Made by a program: the position numbers and the translations under genes. From Sipunculus nudus (lineage: Eukaryota; Annelida; Sipuncula; Golfingiida; Sipunculidae): 64,000 nucleotides of DNA. Within the stretch, counting starts at the first letter, position 1; every line of letters begins with the position of its first letter. The stretch lies in assembly GCA_026874595.1 (NCBI GenBank), contig CM049314.1, positions 30,517,729 to 30,581,728 of the forward strand, in the 5' to 3' direction. Below the pieces are notes generated by a model. It saw nothing but the letters and a program-made list of their open reading frames with translations, ran no database searches and was not told the origin of the DNA. This document shows, piece after piece, positions 37,136 through 51,043 of the stretch.

Positions 37136-38911
37136 AAGAGCTGATACACAGAATTTACAACGAAAATGTTCAGTTACACATTAACACGTGTTTTCATGCT
37201 GCCGCATTGAACCATAGAATATTTCGTCTTCGACTTTTTTGTCACTTTAATTGCCGTTTCATAAACCCTGCAAAAAGTGAGATGGGCAGACCAAGTAAAA
37301 TCGTCCTGGAATCGATCAACAAATCAGTAAGGGCAGCCACCTCAGTAAACCAGTGGACAAGCACAGCTAATGTACTGGAATGGTTCAATTACATCCCGGA
37401 CAAAAAATCACATACATTCATTACATTCGACATCATTGAGTTTTACCCCTCCATATCCAAACAACTCCTCACTGATGCAATCAAATGGGCAAGACAAACG
37501 ACGGACATCTCCAACCTGGATATCGAAGTCATCATGCATTCAAGAGAGTCTGTACTATTTCACAGCGGCACGGCATGGACGAAAAAGGGCTCCGACGAAC
37601 ACTTCGACGTCACTATGGGAAGCTTAGACGGGGCGGAGGTGTGCGAACTAGTTGGCCTATACACGAACTCAGCTACCACTTCGATAAACACGCATTCGGT
37701 TTGTACAGTGACGACGGACTCGCGGCGTTCAGGAATATCACGACAAGAACCTCGTCCAAAATCACAGCAAAATTAAAAGAACTGTTTTTGAATTTCGGCC
37801 TCAGAATAACCACCGCAGTGAGCAAGCACTTCGTGAATTTCCTCGACGTTACGCTCAATCTCCAGACGGGCATCTACCAACCATACAGAAAACCGAACGA
37901 CCATCCTCTATACGTAAACACACACTCCAACCACCCACCAGCGGTACTAAAACAGATTCCCGCCAGAGTCTCACAACGGATATCACAACACTCAAGCAAT
38001 AGAGAAGCCTTCGAAAACACGAAACAAATATACAGCGATGCACTACAATCAAGCGGATACCACCAACACGCACAGGGAATGACATACGTACCAACAGTGA
38101 AAAATCAAAGTGACAAAAAACGTCGAAGACGAAATATTCTATGGTTCAACCCACCATTCAGCTCCAATGTAAAAACAAAAGTAGCCAGAATATTCCTTAA
38201 TCTAGTCAAAAAGCACTTCCCCAACAACCATACACTCCACAAAATATTCAACAGGAACTCGGTCAAAGTCAGCTACAGCACCATGCCAAACATGCAATCT
38301 ATAATTAAGAGGCATAACAACCAACTTTCGGGCCGACAGAATAAAACGCAACCAAGCGGATGCAATTGTCGCAAAAAAACAGAGTGTCCCCTTCAAGGAG
38401 CATGCCTACAAGCTGGTATTATCTATGCCGCTGACGTCACAACCCCAACCTCGGAGAAAACCTACATCGGACTTGCCGGTACCGACTTTAAATCCCGCTA
38501 CAGAAACCACAAGAAATCATTCAGCCACCATAAGTACGCAAAAGACTCGGAACTTTCAAAGTTCATTTGGCTCCAACAAAACACAAACACCCCATATTCA
38601 ATAAACTGGGTCCTCAAGCGCGCACCACCTAGAAAGCTCCCAAGTGGAAGTTGTAATCTTTGCCTAGAAGAAAAGGTCCAAATCATAACGTTCCCCAAGA
38701 CACAAAGACTCAACAAAAGATCAGAGCTCATTTCCAAATGCAGACATAATCATAATCCCCCCACACTCCCACCTGACCATGGCTGAGTGCTTCGGCACGT
38801 AATTACATAATGTCACCAACCGTTCCTTAACATTTCACATCTGATGATTGCGGCAGCATGAAAACACGTGTTAATGTGTAACAACATTTTCGTTGTAAAT
38901 TCTGTATATAT
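37136..38911 (+). mobile_element. Penelope-like retroelement, 5'-truncated, with GIY-YIG endonuclease
   Basis: Frame 1 from about 37248 has reverse transcriptase text of this class: CRFINPAKSEMGRPSK, then FITFDIIEFYPSISKQLL (first catalytic Asp) and FDVTMGSLDGAEVCELVGLY. Near 37665 a small indel moves the frame to the one open until TGA 38784-38786. That frame carries AFGLYSDDG (catalytic Asp pair, 37704-37718), VDFLDVTL-like NFLDVTLNL, YRKPNDHPLYV, VWFNPPFS-like ILWFNPPFS, a Cys cluster (CNCRKKTECPLQGAC) and a C-terminal GIY-YIG endonuclease (GIIYAADV...TYIGLAGTDFKSRYRNHK). The N-terminal part before the RT is missing. Inverted terminal sequences of about 62 bp (37136-37205 and 38849-38911) bracket the element. 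One frameshift plus truncation makes it inactive as it stands. Confidence 0.92.
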
Positions 38912-39177
38912 ATATATATATATATACAGTGTAACCAGTCTGAAAGATCACCTGTCTATTAAGACAACACTTTGGTTTTAACTGACCTGTGTAATGAGAC
39001 CACCTGTGAATTAAAACCACTCTTGGTCAGACCCCTGGATGGTCTTATAATTATTTATATTTATATTTATATTCATAAATATTTATATATGTAATGTATG
39101 GTGGTGTGTATGTGTGTGTGTGGGGGGGGGGGGAGGGAGAGAAGAGAAAATTATTCAAATGCTCTCTCACTTTCCAG

Positions 39178-39504
39178 ATGGCTCTTACGTATACTTTGAA
39201 ATTCACGCAAGATGCCTTTGGGCAGGATGCATTTCAACTGGCCGTAAAAGCTATTGCTGAAGGAATAAGTTTTTTAGGTGGCCTCCAGAGATTTCGGCGT
39301 CCCCCGAAACACAAAAAAAAGAGCTTAGCAGCGTCCAGCTTAGATTCTGATGAGGAGTGTATTTGGATTTGCAAGTCATCTGATGCCCAGCCTTGGTTTT
39401 TATCTGATTTAAGGGGCCTAATCACCTATAATGCATGTTCAATACACACGAAAAATAGCGTCTTCTCTTTGAAACAAATGGTACCTGCCAAAATATTGCC
39501 CTGA
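39178..39504 (+). pseudogene. Possible pogo-like transposase N-terminal fragment
   Basis: The open frame from ATG 39178 (MALTYTLKFTQDAFGQDAFQ) continues LAVKAIAEGISFLGGLQRF. The pattern of an acidic/aromatic start, then LAVKAI..G.S...A..RF, resembles the psq/CENP-B helix-turn-helix at the start of pogo/Tigger transposases. The rest (SLDSDEECIW to stop 39502-39504) does not match anything I recognise, and no DDE catalytic core is visible. It sits between the inverted ends at 36291 and 40647. Low confidence on identity. Confidence 0.35.
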
Positions 39505-40647
39505 AAGGGTTGGCTTACTAGTGTGGACCTAGCGCGAGCACTGGCTGTCGCCAACCTAAACATAGCAAGAGGCACTCCGTGTATCGCCCGGGCCACACAA
39601 CCTGTAAATCAGGAGATGCCCTGAGTGACATTGTCCAAAGAAATGTAATTTATATTCCCACTGGCTGAAACATCGCGTGTTGCAGTGGATCAGGGACCCG
39701 ATACATGGGGCACATGGTGCGTGTCATTTCAGCTAAGGCCCGTGGACCTATCTGTTGAAATAGGTTCTACAATGAATTTACATTCCGCAGGTGGGCCGTA
39801 TTGTCCATTCAGGACCGTAATGTCCACCCGGCAAATATATAGCAGAGGACATGAAAGTTCATGTATGGACCAGTTTGAACTTCTCTTTGTTTGAGATCTG
39901 TCATGGATGCACAAAATCGGAACTCTGGTTAACGACCTTGTTATGGTAAACAAAGACATGTGGACCATGCTTAAGCCTACTCACACACAGAATCATAACA
40001 AGGTCCTAACAGGTAGCTATATGGGAGGTAATGAGGCTGTGCGCATGTGATGGGATGTATTTGCTGGGAAACTTTTGTATAAAGCAAAACTGGACTGATA
40101 GAGTGAAAAAATAGACAAAATATTGCTCCTGATTACATCCCTTTAAGCGTTTCTACATGAAGGCTTTGTGTTACTTTGTGAGTTACCGAGTGAATGTGGC
40201 ATGTGTGAATTTGTATAGTTTTTCCAGGAACTGGTCATCAAATTAAGTGTAGTGCCTACCTCATTTTCTAGTATATCAGCATAAAAAATAACATTCGATT
40301 CGAAGGTCGGCTGTAATTTTCCCTTAAATATGGTACTATGGGCAAACGGGTTTGCACTCTGGTCATCTATAAATGAAAGTTCGAGAATGAATGAAGAGGG
40401 CGGGGTAACATGCCCACCCATGGGCATATCGCCCCAAGTCTGGGGTAAAACGCCCATGGTCAGAAGATAAAACTTTTCCCGATTTCGTCGAAAATATTTT
40501 AAATTGTGCCAAAATTCCTATCAGAATTTATTTTCTCCAATATGTCTGAGCTGTTGACAATAAAAAATATGATTTAAAGATGTTTCAGAACCATCGGGAA
40601 ACGTTTCCGCTTAAGGTGGGCGTCTTGCCCTGCCCTACCCTACTCTG

Positions 40648-41689
40648 TTGGTTACACATTGACATTATCTCCCTCTCTCTCTCACTTTCTCTCTCTCTTG
40701 TGTGGGATCAGCAAAGCCTGTTTTTTAGGTCATGCCCCATGTCTGTCAGACGTACCAGTCAGTCCCTAACTAAAGTACAATGTGTAGGCCCTTATCACAA
40801 ATGACCCAAATAAACAAGGTAATAAAAATTCCTTTTTATAACTCTAGATTGAAACAAGTATTGAATGAGACCATACATAATGTCTCTGCAAGTAGTCGGG
40901 CTACATTCAAATATCAGGCGAATAGAAGAGTTCATAAAGACTACATGCTTCATTGTGTAAAGACCTATATGAAAACTCGCATATTTTCCTGACAGTTATT
41001 AAGAAAGGGAAGGGCATTTGGTAGATTAGCTGAAAGATCAAGACCAAATCAGTATATATATATCTATGTTGCATAATTTTCTTAAAGTTCTTGCACTGTA
41101 TGTCTATTCCTCCTTTCACACCCACACCCACCCCCCCCCCCCCTCACACACACACACACAATAGGATTCTGCTTTTTGGACTTTGGACAGTGAATGTCTG
41201 CATACATATAATGAAAATTAATCAAGTGATGCTAACGTTGCAACATTTTAACAAATGTCCTTGTATCTATCTAATATCAATTAAATTTTCTTTTAAATTC
41301 ACATAGGGCCCATTAAAGTATGCGTTATTAAAAACCTGGTGCAGTCATCTTGTTCGTGATATACATATATATTTCTTTCATTTTTATTCATTTTTACATG
41401 CTTTTTAATTTTTTTTATAATAAGAAACTGAATGACATTATCACGACATGCATGACATTAAAATGTGTCTTTGGCGAAAATGATTCCTTATATATGATAC
41501 GGGAATGATTTGTGTGTTTATAACGGAGATATAATACTTCTATGAGTCCTCATTATTGTATTACCAATTCACTTTTTTCCTAATCCATGAAACTTAATTA
41601 GATTCACTAGCTAGGTGGGTTGGTCATTCTTGTGCAATATTAAAAAAATTAAAAATCTCCCGCTCTGTATATATTGTATTGTAGTATAT

Positions 41690-41771
<82 letters not shown>

Positions 41772-42717
41772 TCATGACCTAAATGTCTCGTTGGGACGTT
41801 TTCTATTGACTACGTGCGTCTGACCACATATCATGGAGATGGGTCTTTAGGTGAGCACTTGACACCGTGGTAACACAGTGGGAGTTGATAAGTTCACGTA
41901 ATCAGGTGATGCCTTCCCACAATCCTCAGGCCGTCATTACTGACGCGCATACCTATCAAGGTGACATTTCAGCAGAATGGTCTTGGTCTGAAAGCTGCGC
42001 CTAGACGTACAGCCCTGAAACTTGACAACTTGACATAGAGCCCTGTTAACCTGCAGTCACACTGGTCACATACAGGAGCTGAGACAGAAGGACTACATCT
42101 ATAACGTTTGGATTCATCATCAGCAGAAAAAAAAATCAAGTAGGTTATCATTAACTTTAGATTTTTCCTGTGCTTATTTCTTGAGCAATTACTGTTAATT
42201 TAAGCTAATTTAAGAACGAAAGGAATTTTGCCCTTACACCCGCCATTATAATCAGAAGGGTGCGGGAATAACATAGTTTTTAACAAGCTGATCCTAGTGA
42301 AAGAATGGTACCACAGATAATGTCTATATACTGTTTCTTTTGACTGTACTATAGACAGAAATGAGACACATTTGTTCGAATTCCGAAAGAAATACATTCC
42401 TTCCGCAGTTCTTATATTCTTTTCACCTAGCCACTGCTTGCTACAGCAGGGTTTGCAAGATTTCGCCACCAGGCGGCTGGCGCATTCAAACCTTGATGCT
42501 TCAAAAATTGGTCTATATGACATATATAGCTAATTTAGATAAACATAAGTACGTATATTACATTATATACGCAACACTTTTAATTAACTTTTCATTCTAA
42601 CAAAAACACCATAATTATCCCGCATACACTATTTATTATGATTACACTGTTCTTATATTATAAAATATTAATATAGATATATCACTAGTATGCTAACTCT
42701 TTCCTGAGAATACAGGG
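40648..42717. other. Intergenic, upstream of the NLR gene
   Basis: No gene seen. It contains (CT)n near 40670-40700, a C/CA-rich patch at 41125-41160, and a long TA-GA microsatellite at 41692-41767. The final few hundred bases should include the NLR promoter and 5' UTR, but no core element is clear. Confidence 0.5.
41692..41767. repeat. (TA)n-(GA)n microsatellite
   Basis: TA run to 41740, then GA run to 41767. Confidence 0.95.
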
Positions 42718-44253
42718 ATGGCAAGTAAGCAAGCGATTCCTATGACGAAAGAACATAAAGAGGTTTTGGTTCGGAACCTCCCGACTCTGGTTAAAAATCT
42801 CCAGTTGACGTCCGAATTCTGGGCCATCCTTGTCAGTTTACTGGTGCTGACCATGCCTGACAAACAAAGGATAGAGGTGAGCAAATTATATACATACTTA
42901 TGTAAGATATAAACATCAAACAGAAAAAGTTATTGTGCATGGATTGAAGAGTTAGCCTATTAATATTTTTATTTTTTCCGGAGAATCATTCCGTCCGAAA
43001 AAGAAGGAATCTTGCCGTAATCCTTTTTTAAATATTTTTTGTACTCGATGTTGATTACATTTCTTCCCTGGTTTTTCTTTAACAGGCCGCTGGTCCAACT
43101 TCCGGGGACAAAGTTTACCGACTCGTAGAGATCCTTCAGCGACGGAACGACGAGTGTTTTAACCATTTTCTCACCGCACTCCGTCAAACCGGTCAGCACC
43201 ACCTGCTGTTCATTCTACAAGATAAGGTAGGTTACTTGTAGCCCAAAACATCATTGATGCCAGTCCATAAATAGGTTTCTCTTTTTTGTGTGCGTTTGCC
43301 GGGGACGATGGATTTACCAAAATAATTTGTTCTGTCCAGGTTGCATTTTAATGAATAGTGGTCATGCGATATGGGAGGCCTTCAAAATGACATTTAGGTA
43401 ATAAAGATTTCAGCAACCAGTGTTTTTTTTTTTAGATTATATGTAGTGTCATATTGACCCTCTGGCATTACGACCAGATTACTAGCGCCAGAGTGTCATG
43501 ACATCTACGTCTGAGGATCGCATTATAAGGCATTATGAAGATGCAAATATTTTAGTCATTTCTGACAACGCTTCATGGGCTACAGGTACACTGTTAATCA
43601 ACACAAACCAGACCATTCGATAGCATTTTTTGTGTACTTTCTCATAATACCAGATATGGGCAAGGAAAGTTCCTGTTTAACCCAGCACATTGGTAAACCC
43701 CTCGGCATGTTTGTTGAATTTATGACCGCATGAACACAATCATGGCTCGCACGGGTTATAGGACGCAGGCAACTTGCAGGCGACACAGGAAAGACCCATG
43801 TCCATGGAGACGGTGTTTCAGTTAGGGTTGCGAGCTCACACATATACTATTGTGTTTATTCACCATTCCAAGCATAATATTGAGATTATGGGCCGTTTTC
43901 AACAATATGAATGCAACCAGATGTAAGACTACTGCGATTCATTCCTCCATAATACTAGTATCACGACTCGAGTAGGCTTATCAGCCCTATTATCCGATTG
44001 CCTACTGAGTCCGGTTATCACGGCTAGATGATATGATGAGAGGAACCCTAGATTATTCGCTTTATCCCGAAAACTCCATATTGGAATGATTTGTTTGACA
44101 CACACACATACGTTATTCCCTTTTCTGGAGAAATCAAAATGAAGTGCAGAGACGGATATTGGATTTCAGAAGAGTCGAACCCAGGAAGACTAATGAGAAA
44201 ACATTATGTCATTATGGGTTAGGTATAGGCCAGAAGCGGGACCTGCCTGAGCC

Positions 44254-44311
<58 letters not shown>

Positions 44312-47300
44312 TATTCCTATTTGACATTATGTATGGTTTTATATTATCACGTATGGACACTTCATAATTGTCCTACCTGACACGAAGCCTCAAGAGTGTA
44401 TCTTTCTATGTATTTATTTTGTGGAACTTGCACGTGTACGCCATCTGTTGGCGTCATGATACAAACCTTATACTAGAGATAGGTGGCAGTACTTGCCTAC
44501 ACATCAACTGATCTAGTTAGACATCATAATAATGTGAAAATCAGTAACAATTAGAGGATTATTCTTCCTTACAGGAAGCCGATCCCCCTTCCGGAACGGT
44601 GACTGACGCACCAAGATATGATGTAGAGAGTACATCAGCTTCAGGTATGTTTATTATAGGTCATATATCATATCATGATGTAGTGTGTACATAAGTTTCA
44701 GTTATATTAGTAGAAAGTCATATATCATGTCATGCTGTAGTGAGTACTAGGTCATATATCATATCATGATGTAGAGAGTACATATGCTTCAGGTATGTTT
44801 ATAATAGGTCATATATCATATCATGATGTAGCGAGTACATCAGCTTCAGTTGTGTTTATAGTAGGTCATATATCATATCATGATGTGAACCGTTTATCAG
44901 CTTCAGGTATGTTTATAATAGCTCATATGTCATATTATGATGTAGTGATTACAACAGTTTCAGGTATGTTTATAATAGGTCATATATCATATCATGATGT
45001 AGTAATTGCTTCAGTTTAAGGAGTGTTTGTAATAGGTCATATTTCATATCATGATGTAGTGAGGTCATCAGTTTCAGGTATGTTTACAATAGGTCATTGA
45101 TCATATCTTGACGTAGTGAGTAGTTCAGCTTCAGGTATGTTTATAATAGCTCATATGTCATATCATGATGTGGACCGTTTATCAGCTTCAGGTGTGTTTA
45201 TAATAGGTCATATATCATATCATGATTGAGAGACTACATCCGCTTCAGGTATGTTTACAATAGGTCATATATCATATTATGACGTAGTGAGTAGATCTGC
45301 TTCAGGTATGTTTATAATAGGTCATTGATCATATCATGACGTAGTGAATACATCAGCTTCAGGTATGTTTATAATAGGTCATATATCATACCATAATGTA
45401 GTGAGTACAACAGTTTCAGTTATGTTTATAATAGGTCATATATCATATCATGATGTGGACCGTTTATCAGCTTCAGGTATGTTTATAATAGCTCATATGT
45501 CATATCATGATGTGGACCGTTTATCAGCTTCAGGTGTGTTTATAATAGGTCATATATCATATCATGATGTAGAGACTACCACCGCTTAAGGTATGTTTAC
45601 AATAGGTCATATATCATATTATGACCTAGTGAGTAGATCAGCTTCAGGTATGTTTATCATAGGTCATATATCATATCATGATGTAGTGAGTACATCAGCT
45701 TCAGGTATGTTTATAATAGGTCATATATCATATCATAATGTAGTGAGTACAACAGTTTCAGGTATGTTCATAATAGGTCATATATCATATCATGAAGTAG
45801 TGATTTCATCAGTTTAAGGAATGTTTGAAACAGGTCATATTTCATATGACGATTTAGTGAGTACATTTGCTTCAGGTATGTTTATAATAGGTCATATATC
45901 ATATCATGATGTAGAGACTACATCCGCTTCAGGTATGTTTACAATAGGTCATATATCATATCATGACGTAGTGAGTAGATCGGCTTCAGGTATGTTTATA
46001 ATAGGTCATATGTCTTATCAATATGTAGTGAGTAGATCAGCTTCAGGTATGTTTATAGTAGATATATATTATATAATGATTAATTGAGTACATCACTCTC
46101 AGGTTTATTTTATAATAGGTCATATATCATATCATGATGTAGTGAGTACATCAGCTTCAGGTATGTTTATAATATGTCATATATCATATCATAATGTAGT
46201 GAGTACAACAGTTTCAGGTATGTTCATAATAGGTCATATATCATATCATGAAGTAGTGATTTCATCAGTTTAAGGAATGTTTGAAACAGGTTATATTTCA
46301 TATCACGATTTAGTGAGTACATCAGTTTCAGGTATGTTTATAAGGGGTCATATATCATACCATGATGTAGTGAGTACATCAGATTCAGCTTCAGGTTTTT
46401 TTATAATAGGTCATCTATCATGCTTCCTCTTTGTCCCTGCTTCATTGACCTTTACATGTTTAGACAAATTTATCGTCTGAGACGGGTCACCAATGGGCCA
46501 AACCTGGAGCGCCCTAGAGCCTGTTGCACAGTCAAATTCAACAGTGATTTTTAAGTACTGTAAAAACTCGTTTGAAATATGTGTTAAAATTGCCTAAAGA
46601 GCATATGATGTTTCAAAAGAGATATGACGATAATTCTCTTTTTTGACTCATCCAGATAACGCACCAGTCCACCCTGAATAATATATTTATATGTACTAGG
46701 ACTAGTATATTTTGTGTTTTTTTTTTTACCAAATGTGGAATTACTTCAGTCAAGTCTCTTAGTAAAGTTCATTATTTTAAATATGCTTGATCTCATGACC
46801 CATGTTTGTGCACTTTAGACAATTTAATAGAAATCTATCCATCGGTTTTTTAAATTATATTGCTCAAACTCTTGTCAAGTAGCAATGGTGTTTGTTTTAA
46901 AAGAACCCAAAAAACACAAAAGCATTATTATAGGTGGCGAGACCTTCCACGTCTCCTGTACAGGACAAGACTATCCAAGATCTACCCACACTGTGGTGCT
47001 CAGACCACTCTTTCCAGCTTTTCTTGAGTTATTTAATATGTTGTATGAATTTACCGGAAGTTGACCTGCTGAAGATCTGTTAGTGTAGGTATAGTTATCA
47101 GTGTGGGTTAAATTTCAGTATACTTGACAGCATGAGTAAGATTGTAAGTGTAGGTACAGTTTTCAGTGTGGGTCAGAGCGTAAGTGTAGGTACAGTTGTT
47201 GTAAATGGGCGTAAGTGTAGGTATGGTTGTCAATGTGAGTAAGATTGTCAGTGCAGGTACAGTTGTCAGTCTGGGTAAGATTGTCAGTCTTTGTTACAGC

Positions 47301-49708
47301 TGTCAGTGTAGGTACAGTTGTCAGTGTGGGTAAGATTATTAATGTGTGGGTACAGTTGTCAGAATAGGTACAGTTTTCATTATGGGTAAGACTGTCAGTG
47401 TAGGTACAGTTGTCAGTGTAGATATAGTTATCAATGTAGGTCAGATTACCAGTGTAGGTGCAGTGGTCTGTGTGGGCAAGATTGTCAGTACATATACAGT
47501 TGTTAGCGTAGGTACACTTGTCAGTGAAGGTATAGTTTCAGTGTGGGTACGATTATCAAATGAGGTACAATTGTCAGTGGGGGCAAGATTGTTATAAAAG
47601 GTACAGTTGCCATTGTAGATCTGTACAGTTGTCAGTGTGGACCTGTACAGTTGCCAGTGTAAGAGTCTCAGTTGAGGTACAGTTGTCAGTGTCGTACACT
47701 CGTCAGGGTAGGTACAGTTCTCAGTGTAGGTACAGTTGTCAGTTTGAGTAAGATTATTAGTGTAGCTACAGTTGTCAGTGTAAGTAAGATTGTCGAAGTA
47801 AGTACAAAGGTCAGTGTATGTAAGATTGTGTGGGTCATTTCAAGTACAGTTGTCAGTGTAGATACAGATGCTAGTAATGGTACAGTGGTCGGTGTGATTA
47901 AGTTTTTGGGTACAGTTTTTAGTGTAGGTACATTGGTAAGTTTATTTGTCAGTGTGGGTCAGAATATCAGTGTAGCAACAGTTGCCTGTACGTGTAGTAT
48001 TGTAAGTGTTGATAGGATTGTTAATGTGGGTAAGATTGTCAATGTTGGTATAGTTGTCATTGTTGGCATGGCTATCAGTGTGGGAAGGATTATAAGTGCA
48101 GCTACAGTTGTTAGTGTGGGTAGGATTGTCAGTTTAGCTAAAGTTGTCAGTGTAAGATTATCGGTGTAGATAGTTATTTTTGTAAGTACAGTTTTCTGTG
48201 TGGGTTAAATTATCAGTGTTTTTACAGTTGTTAGTGTAGGTACAGTTGTCATTGTAAGTAAAATTATCCGTATGGGTGCGATTGTAAGTACGGGTAAGAT
48301 TGTCATCGTAGATTCAATTGTCAGTGTTGGTATGGCTGTCAGTAGAGGTCAGAATGTCATTGCAGCTACAGTTGTCAGGCGTAGGTCAGTTTATCAGTGT
48401 AGGTACAGTGGTCGTAGTGATTGTCAGTGTAGGAACATTTTTGGAGGTACACTTGTCAGTTTAGGTAAAGTTGTCAGTGTGGGTAAGAGTGTACAATTGT
48501 CAGCTTGGGTAAGGATATCAGTGTAGGTAAAGTTGTCAGTGTAGGTACCGTTTTCAGTGTGGGGAAAATGTCAGAGTAGGTGCAGTTGTCAATGTAGTTA
48601 TACTTTCAGTGTGGGTAAGATTGTCATTTTAGGCACAGTTGTCAGTGTAGGTATAGTTTTTACATGGGTAAGATTGTCAAAGTAGGTAAAATGATCAGTG
48701 GGGGTAAGATTGTCATTTCAGGTACAGTTGCAGTGAAGGGACAGTGGTCAGTGAAGGTACAGTTGTCAGTGTAGGTGCAATTGTTTATACAGGTAAGATT
48801 GTCATTGTAGATACAATTTTGAGTAATGGTATGGCTGTCAGTGCAGGTCAGAATGTTAGTGCAGCTCAAGTTGTCAGTGTAGGTCAGTATAACAGTGTTG
48901 GTACAGTGTCCAGTGTGATTAAAATTGTCAGTGTAGGTACAGTTTTTAGTGTAGGTACACTTGCCAGTGCAGGTATATTTGTCAGTGTGGGTCAGAATAT
49001 CAGTTTAGCTACAGCTGTCAGTGCGTGTTGTATTGTCAGTGTTGGTAGGGTTGTCAATGAGTGAACGATTTTCAGTGTTCTTATAGTTTTCATTGGTGGC
49101 ATGGCTATCAGTCTAGGTAAGGATTTTCACTGAGGGTATGATTTACAGTGAGGGTATGAAGATGGGGGTAGGGAGGACTATCACGGAGGGTATGATTTAC
49201 AGTGTGGGTATAAAGATAAGTATTGGTAAGATTATCACTGAGGGTATGATTTACAGTGTGAGTATGAAGATGAGAGTAGGTAGTATTATCAGTGAGGGTA
49301 TGATTTACAGTGTGGGTATGTAGATGAGTGTGGGTAGGATTATCAATGAGGGTATGATTTGCAGTGCGAGTATGGAGATAAGTGTGGGTAGAATTATCAA
49401 TGAGGGTATAATTTACAGTGTGGGTGTGAAGTTGAGTGTAGGTAGACTGTAGGTATCACTGACGCTCAGTCTACTTGTCTATATCACTCTACTTGATGGT
49501 GGTTGTGGTCTCATCAGGACACTGAACCATCCCCAGCCATCAAACTTTAACTTGTGGAACGGTGCAAGGTGACTTGGGCACTCTAAATATCAGCAACTGT
49601 TACAGAGGAACTAGGAGGAGTCCAGTGAGGATGACAGAATAAATTTGACCTAATGAAGACTAATAATGATGTTAATTAATCATTAACATACATGTAAATA
49701 AATAAACA

Positions 49709-49768
<60 letters not shown>

Positions 49769-49978
49769 TCTCGTCTACTTGCCTATCCAGACTTGCAACC
49801 ATATTTTCTTAAGAGAGAATATTTTTGCAGATTTTAATGTTATGGGGGGATTTAGTGATCAGATTTAGTGTAGGAAAATTTCACGCGACAACACTTTCCA
49901 GAGAGATAAGATCAGGGTTAAGGCCCCAAGAAAGTCATAAAATAATCCCAAATATGTGTCTACATTGTTTATATATAA

Positions 49979-50015
<37 letters not shown>

Positions 50016-50981
50016 TAATAAAAGGAAATCATGTAATTTAAAACGCCAGATAGTGGGCAATATTACAACTGATTATAAAATCAAGATAATAATTTTTTGT
50101 TCCTTTTGTATGTGTTAATGTATGTGAGGACAGCATTTGCTAATATTTTTATGAACATGTAATCTATAATTGTAATTATGCAAACTTTATTGTTATGGGC
50201 AGTAAATCACGTCTGAAAAAATAGATGCGTGTAACAAACAAAATATTAGTAAGAAAGTGCATTCATACTGCATAATGCATTTAATTATATGTATGTACAT
50301 GTAGATATGCAAAATCTATATTAATTAATTATTAAAAATGTATCGGACAAACCATGTTATAATAAGACACTACATGCTTACTGCATAACGTATTGTATTA
50401 TAAGTATATATATAAATATATATATGACACATAAAGTTAACATAAGAAACTGCTTTCATAATGTGCAACATTTAATTATATGTATGCATGGATATATCAC
50501 AAGATCTGTATAAAGTTGTTATTAAAACAAATATTTAACTATGAAAAACATTAATCTGGACTTGACATTTAGCAGCAAGAAGTACCTATCTGTTAACTTT
50601 GACAATATATTTGATTAATTCAATTAATTATATTTTTATTCAGGCCAAAATCTTCGTGACCTTCAAATGAAGATGGTGACGTCAGTGCTGCGCCTATGTT
50701 CAACGGTAGAAACCTGGACGTGGTCAGCGGACAAGAAGTATGTCCCCATCGGACAAATCTTTACAGATCTTGTCTGGGTCAAAGATGGAGGACATACTTC
50801 GTTGGGGAACTACACTCAGATGTTCAAGGTAGCAACTGCAAGGAGTAAAAATATGCCTTTATATTTAACTTTTAGAAAGAATGATCTGATATGTTTTTTT
50901 TTGTAAATGATGAAGGATTGCAAATTTAATGTATGTGACAAAAATTGAAACTATAGCCAAGTGCTGAATGAGAAAAATAAC

Positions 50982-51043
<62 letters not shown>

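Larger units (their letters stand above)
36291..40647 (+). mobile_element. Pogo-like DNA transposon relic (host of a nested Penelope-like element)
   Basis: The left end at 36291-36316 (GAGTAGAGCAGGGCAAGACG...) is an inverted match to the right end at 40615-40647 (GGGCGTCTTGCCCTGCCCTA...CTC). The shared core, CAGGGCAAGACGC on one side and GCGTCTTGCCCTG on the other, begins with CAG as in pogo/Tigger elements. More GGGGTAA.ACGCCCA-like sequence lies just inside the right end (40393-40458). Between the ends are a possible transposase N-terminus (39178-39504) and a nested Penelope-like element. Without that insert the relic is about 2.6 kb. No convincing TA target duplication was seen. The superfamily call is tentative; the paired ends are clear. 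Confidence 0.6.

Noticed and set aside
38202-38737. Minus-strand frames inside the Penelope-like element
   Set aside because: Shadows of the plus-strand reverse transcriptase and endonuclease frame.
44795-46480. Frames reading GMFIIGHISYHDVVSTSAS many times, like a repeat protein
   Set aside because: They come from the in-frame 57-bp intronic minisatellite. Translation from exon 3 stops in the second unit, and no separate promoter or splice sites frame them.
47346-49064. Frames rich in VGTVVSVGKIVS, like an adhesive or beta-repeat protein
   Set aside because: The 18-bp minisatellite is 3n in length, which makes long frames by chance. Stops break it irregularly.
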